Below the pieces are notes generated by a model. It ran no database searches. It had not been told where the DNA came from and saw only the letters and a list, made by a program, of their open reading frames with translations. Shown here piece by piece: positions 7,701-10,036 of a stretch of 10,036 nucleotides of DNA. Source of the stretch: NIOZ-UU13 sp048635425 (GTDB lineage: Bacteria; Planctomycetota; Phycisphaerae; Sedimentisphaerales; Anaerobacaceae); contig JAIVYN010000142.1 in the NCBI GenBank assembly GCA_048635425.1, forward strand, positions 1-10,036. Reading direction: 5' to 3'. The stretch's first letter is position 1. Every line of letters starts with the position of its first letter. The position numbers were made by a program, and so were the translations under genes.

Positions 7701-9898
7701 CTGAGAGGCTTGCAAGGCTTGAAGAGATCGAAGAATCCAATGATAGACAGAAACTTGCAGGTATGGCTCTTGAAGATGAATCGTACACCGAAGCAGTGTA
7801 TGCTGCTTGGCTAAAGCTTGGCGAGCTTTTGAACCCGCCGTGGCCGACCGAAACCGAAGACTTCGATATTGACGGGCGCATTCAGGAAAGGCTGAAAAGC
7901 GAATGCAGAGAAATTGGAGACACCGACCGCGAAGGGGAGCTTTTAACAATGCTTGCAGAGACCGCGCTTGCACGTGAGATAGTTTTCAAGAAGGCAAGCA
8001 TCGAGCGTTTCAGAAAGACCGTCGAACAGAATCACGCGGAGGACAAGATACTTGCTGATATCACCCGCTTTGTTTCCACGGAAATCAACAGCCAGAAAAC
8101 GTTAGTGGAGCTTGAGGCGCTTGAGAATCTTACTAATAAACTTGCCGACTTTGTTTCACAAGAGGATTGGCAAAAGGATAATTTCCGCAAAGACCTTTTC
8201 TGGGCAGAAAGTGATATTTATAAGTCCTATGTTTCGATATCAAGCAATAACCTTGAAGTGACTGTAGAGGCCTGGTCAAAAGAAGTCGAGGACTACAAGA
8301 TAGTTGAAGACCCGCGTGAGGGCTACCAGTGGAACGACAAAATCGCGGAAATCACACGGCTTATTGAAGATGAGCTCCGCCGCAAGCAGGGTGGCGCTTC
8401 AAAACAGAATCTCGTTTCGAAAATCACCGGTATTACAAAACTTTTTGAAAATGTGCTCGGCGGCAATCAGAAAAGCTCTGCAGAACAATCAATCGAAAAG
8501 CTTAAGCAAGAGTATGACAAGCTTACTGAAACCGCGCAGCAAATAAACGCTATGCTCGCGTTACCTGCTATCGAAAAAAACAAAGACAAGTTCGATATGA
8601 GTATATGTAATAAACTCTGGGAAACTTTGCTTAATTATGAAGCGGCGGTCAGGTCGATAATCAAGCCTGAATACTGTAAACATCTGGAGCTGCTGGAAGG
8701 CAAAATCCAACGTCTCGTTTTTGCCACAACAACGGAATTAAGTGCAGATTTTGAGCCTATCAATATCAGTCGTCTTCAGTCTATCACTGAGAAGGAGCCA
8801 CTTCTCAGTGCCGTTTTTAAATTCGTCCAAGGTTCCGTTGAGAGCCTCCTGGGGTTTTCGAGACTCACAGGAGCCATCAACAAACTGCCGCTTTCCCAAC
8901 TCGGAGAACTCTTCAACAAAACGGTCGAAGTTGCCGGCTGGGAGCAGATAAGACAGGCAGTCAAAAGCGAAGATACAGAATGGCTCAGTTTCTTTCATGC
9001 GGTCGACCTCAGTAAAACCAAGAATGTCGGCTGGCCAAGGTACATCGTATCGAAGAAAGATCCGAGCGTGATACTTAGATTCATCCCCGCCAGCTCCAGC
9101 AATCCTGAACCATTTTATATGGGTATATTTGAAGCAACTAACGCACAATATCGGCTGTTCCTGGAAAAAACGCCCGCTGCAAGGACAAGGACTGCAGGAT
9201 TGTCTACTCTTTTTGTGGACCAAAATAACAATGTACTGATACGCTCACGTAAATATGAAGATCCGATTCGTGCTGGTAAGATAAGATGGGACGGTAAAAG
9301 TTTTAATGTCATTCAAGGAAACGATGATATTCCTGTGACGTGGGTGACCCATGCCGGAGCACAATCTTACGCCAATTGGCTTGGCGGACAATTACCCGCC
9401 GCTTCACAGCACGAATATGCATGCAGGGCAGGCACAGATAACATACATCCTTGGGGAAACAACCTGTCAGAGATTGCAAACTACGCGCATGTAAGAGGGA
9501 GTCAATGGAGGGCTGTGGCAGATGATTATAACAATCAACTAATAAATAAGGGCAAAATAGAGAGTCTCGTTGCTAAAAAGGTCCCTGCGCCAGTGGGAGC
9601 TAAGCCGGAGGATTTCGTTCCACAGAAGACTCGCCTTGACTCAACCAAGACCGGCCATGAAGTCGAGGCTTATGGTTCGGCCTGGCCGGTTGACCACGCT
9701 GAAAAAACCAATAACTGGGGTCTTTACGATATGATCGGAAACGTGTGGGAATGGTGCCAGGATGGCACTCGGTCCGTAATTTGCGGCGGTTCCTGCCTGG
9801 CGCCGCCGGAATACGTGACCGATTCGTCCAATTACAGCGTAGAATTTAACAAAACAGCCTGTGACGTCGGATTCCGCGTCATTGTGCCGGCCAAGTAA
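4742..9898 (+). CDS. Transmembrane kinase-like / coiled-coil / FGE-like (SUMF1) fusion
   Basis: The protein has 1718 residues. ATG 4742 is the first possible start because TGA 4739-4741 lies immediately upstream; AAGGG at 4733-4737 is close, at 4 bases. Residues 1-250 are a protein-kinase-like domain: degenerate Gly-rich loop (12-24), VIK lysine K37, catalytic loop HGNLKATN (137-144) with the Asp replaced by N139, SDP (161-163) where DFG is expected, and an alphaF segment DSDLGDIAEF. Residues 260-286 form one membrane helix preceded by KKIKPVFSRRR, placing the kinase part in the cytoplasm and the rest outside it. Residues 290-1400 are highly charged, mostly helical, with a 59-residue tandem repeat. 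Residues 1457-1718 match the FGE/SUMF1 fold: FEATNAQY (1463-1470), PVTWVTHAGAQSYANWL from 1531, LPAASQHEYACRAG (1551-1564), GLYDMIGNVWEW (1660-1671), GGS (1682-1684) and GFRV near the end. The catalytic Cys pair of true FGEs is absent. The layout resembles P. aeruginosa PpkA joined to TagR, the kinase and FGE-like activator that control T6SS firing. Confidence 0.88.
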   Translation: MTSFGRYETVRELHHSGFTVVYSGRAAADPAEKFVIKVFQPSTFLLEAEQVKTESELFLSSAHVQQKTAASGAQYWAPIYECGSIPDGAFYVTDKYDHSLQQLIDVRVALTSQALCEIVESVARGLVELKQACGRPHGNLKATNILIAGEGDISQAKIALSDPLPDEHIDTSVHWDSDLGDIAEFIYQLVMHRPSPAVDGWQVPDSKEWAKLGKLAKDWRNLCNRLLNASLKPGMVTIETLIEELARLKKIKPVFSRRRLLIAAGLIVIACAAMLILIPGILNFIIPPEPPSIRDWNQLLTEYESWIGNLRNDLGGSTSNQREKQWKNNPHLGIIVGKIKKEASYPYSVIVKNDLLVRDVNNIETVAKLKKLGIGKPSTDAALIAIEIIKYFFDPKSDPNSYRFYNDPNSPVDRKEYQKWSLLVEIYDAANSFEERGWQRSGTYLRNLVDDVKPDPNVVAEKVDKILELQPSLDDIKSRWAKIENNETTIANSGDLLFSRFRDYINQEPALGLGEAGEADVNDVCKKLHNELGKIEQLSSALAKSIEDNWQKLEENQNIIKSTGNPALAKFPDYIQSKLASADLDILGSELEQISSLADKIAKFVEDNWQKLEENQKTVENTGDPILAKFPGYIQSKLASTDMDILGSELEQISQLVDNLAKSTENIWQKADKEAFLNDHGNDSEETLTDKTFTERLVVIKDYFYLVPDPRGVLVELVNRTKNNIKEAKGYNPQPADECAKNLEQVQPDIEAMRKFRGIKKEQDEINKKINDLQPVIEKINEIAISLIETPEEWVRRISEDSRIASSEALNDKWIELRDKVIEGPEAEKIDEDKGLYQKLRKRLKDTKENLVKLDGELLRGLPLQIDAKLEEKGWNRRLKEVYDEERKKTIESILEKVPLHNEVPDISDPLLEEFRQNKFSEFEKRRNDFGGILEAFNNIEDGLDGCYLLSDELPEIDGNIRSLWEKWRNTVTIREAKISEVLATLTERLARLEEIEESNDRQKLAGMALEDESYTEAVYAAWLKLGELLNPPWPTETEDFDIDGRIQERLKSECREIGDTDREGELLTMLAETALAREIVFKKASIERFRKTVEQNHAEDKILADITRFVSTEINSQKTLVELEALENLTNKLADFVSQEDWQKDNFRKDLFWAESDIYKSYVSISSNNLEVTVEAWSKEVEDYKIVEDPREGYQWNDKIAEITRLIEDELRRKQGGASKQNLVSKITGITKLFENVLGGNQKSSAEQSIEKLKQEYDKLTETAQQINAMLALPAIEKNKDKFDMSICNKLWETLLNYEAAVRSIIKPEYCKHLELLEGKIQRLVFATTTELSADFEPINISRLQSITEKEPLLSAVFKFVQGSVESLLGFSRLTGAINKLPLSQLGELFNKTVEVAGWEQIRQAVKSEDTEWLSFFHAVDLSKTKNVGWPRYIVSKKDPSVILRFIPASSSNPEPFYMGIFEATNAQYRLFLEKTPAARTRTAGLSTLFVDQNNNVLIRSRKYEDPIRAGKIRWDGKSFNVIQGNDDIPVTWVTHAGAQSYANWLGGQLPAASQHEYACRAGTDNIHPWGNNLSEIANYAHVRGSQWRAVADDYNNQLINKGKIESLVAKKVPAPVGAKPEDFVPQKTRLDSTKTGHEVEAYGSAWPVDHAEKTNNWGLYDMIGNVWEWCQDGTRSVICGGSCLAPPEYVTDSSNYSVEFNKTACDVGFRVIVPAK
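6368..6751 (+). repeat. In-frame tandem repeat, period 177 bases (59 residues)
   Basis: Two adjacent units, 6368-6544 and 6545-6721, code for 59 residues each and are identical at 43 of 59 positions without a gap; shared blocks include EDNWQKLEENQ, DYIQSKLAS (GYIQSKLAS in the second) and DILGSELEQIS. A third unit is cut off after about 10 residues (AKSTENIWQK, 6722-6751). A more diverged unit precedes them, with its Trp (codon 6179-6181, residue 480) 70 residues before W550 of the first clear unit because of an 11-residue insertion. The units lie in the extracytoplasmic helical region of the 1718-residue protein and probably add one helical-hairpin module each to a rod. The high similarity of the two clear units points to recent duplication. 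Confidence 0.9.
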
Positions 9899-9959
9899 AC
9901 CAGCTTATAGGCTGCATTTCAAAACGAACCTAAAACCTATCGAAACAAGATCAAAGTGA

Positions 9960-10036
9960 CTAAAGTTTAGAGTGCCTAAAGCTAAGAAGGAAGATAACTT
10001 TAGTTCACTTTAGCTCACTTTAGGCACTTTAGTTCA
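9960..10036. repeat. Short tandem and inverted repeats of an ACTTTAG core
   Basis: ACTTTAG occurs four times near the right edge, at 9997-10003, 10007-10013, 10017-10023 and 10026-10032, with steps of 10, 10 and 9 bases and linkers TTC, CTC, GC. The reverse-complement core appears at 9960-9966 (CTAAAGT) and in 9976-9981. AGTGCCTAAAG at 9971-9981 is an exact inverted partner of CTTTAGGCACT at 10018-10028, so a hairpin with a 36-base loop is possible, with other registers competing. The tract continues past the window. It lies 62 bases after the stop of the fusion gene and has no T run of a standard terminator. I see no gene in 9899-10036. Confidence 0.75.

Noticed and set aside
8738..9223. Reverse-strand open frame of about 161 codons near the start of the FGE-like domain
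   Set aside because: The forward frame continues uninterrupted into clear FGE motifs, and the antisense product resembles no family I know.
9110..9898. Reading the C-terminal domain as an active formylglycine-generating enzyme for sulfatases
   Set aside because: The catalytic cysteine pair is missing, and no sulfatase gene is in the window.
9901..9914. Possible terminator hairpin CAGC/GCTG after the fusion gene
   Set aside because: Only four paired bases with a six-base loop and no T run, too weak to call.

Overview
The window holds one co-directional (+ strand) cluster of five complete genes plus the 3' end of a sixth. It has the signature of a contractile-injection (type VI secretion, T6SS) accessory locus. 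No RNA gene, CRISPR array, transposase or integrase was seen. Base composition is moderate (35-52 % GC in two hand-counted lines of the 656-aa gene), except for one sharply GC-rich gene. A very long kinase-like/coiled-coil/formylglycine-generating-enzyme-like (FGE-like) fusion, lipoproteins and an unusual short-repeat tract at the right edge suggest a Gram-negative bacterium. A member of the Planctomycetota-Verrucomicrobiota group (for example Phycisphaerae) is my best guess. That guess rests on gene architecture only.

Layout. 1-284: C-terminal part of an unrecognised protein ending in a run of nine lysines. 309-1187: HEAT-repeat lipoprotein. 1188-1383: spacer containing a 19-codon remnant with the canonical start of a PAAR protein. 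1384-1881: GC-rich PAAR spike-tip protein whose PAAR motif is split by an alanine-rich helical insert. 1882-2120: spacer with a good sigma70-like promoter. 2121-4091: 656-aa protein that I read as a highly divergent pseudokinase with an inserted domain. 4188-4691: small lipoprotein, possibly TssJ-like. 4742-9898: 1718-aa protein with a degenerate kinase fold, one membrane helix, about 1100 residues of charged helix including an exact-period 59-residue tandem repeat, and a C-terminal FGE/SUMF1-like domain. 9899-10036: spacer with inverted and tandem repeats that run off the window. No gene-free stretch exceeds 300 bases.

How the parts may work together (inference). PAAR proteins cap the VgrG spike of T6SS. 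In Pseudomonas aeruginosa H1-T6SS, firing is controlled by the transmembrane kinase PpkA, which is stimulated from the periplasm by the FGE-like protein TagR, with the lipoprotein TagQ nearby. Here a cytoplasmic kinase-like domain, a membrane helix and an extracytoplasmic FGE-like domain lie in one polypeptide, directly downstream of a lipoprotein gene and a second kinase-like gene. The block 2121-9898 therefore looks like a fused envelope-to-cytoplasm sensing module for a contractile system. Both kinase-like domains lack the catalytic aspartate, and the FGE-like domain lacks the catalytic cysteine pair, so the module probably signals by binding and conformation rather than by enzymatic activity.
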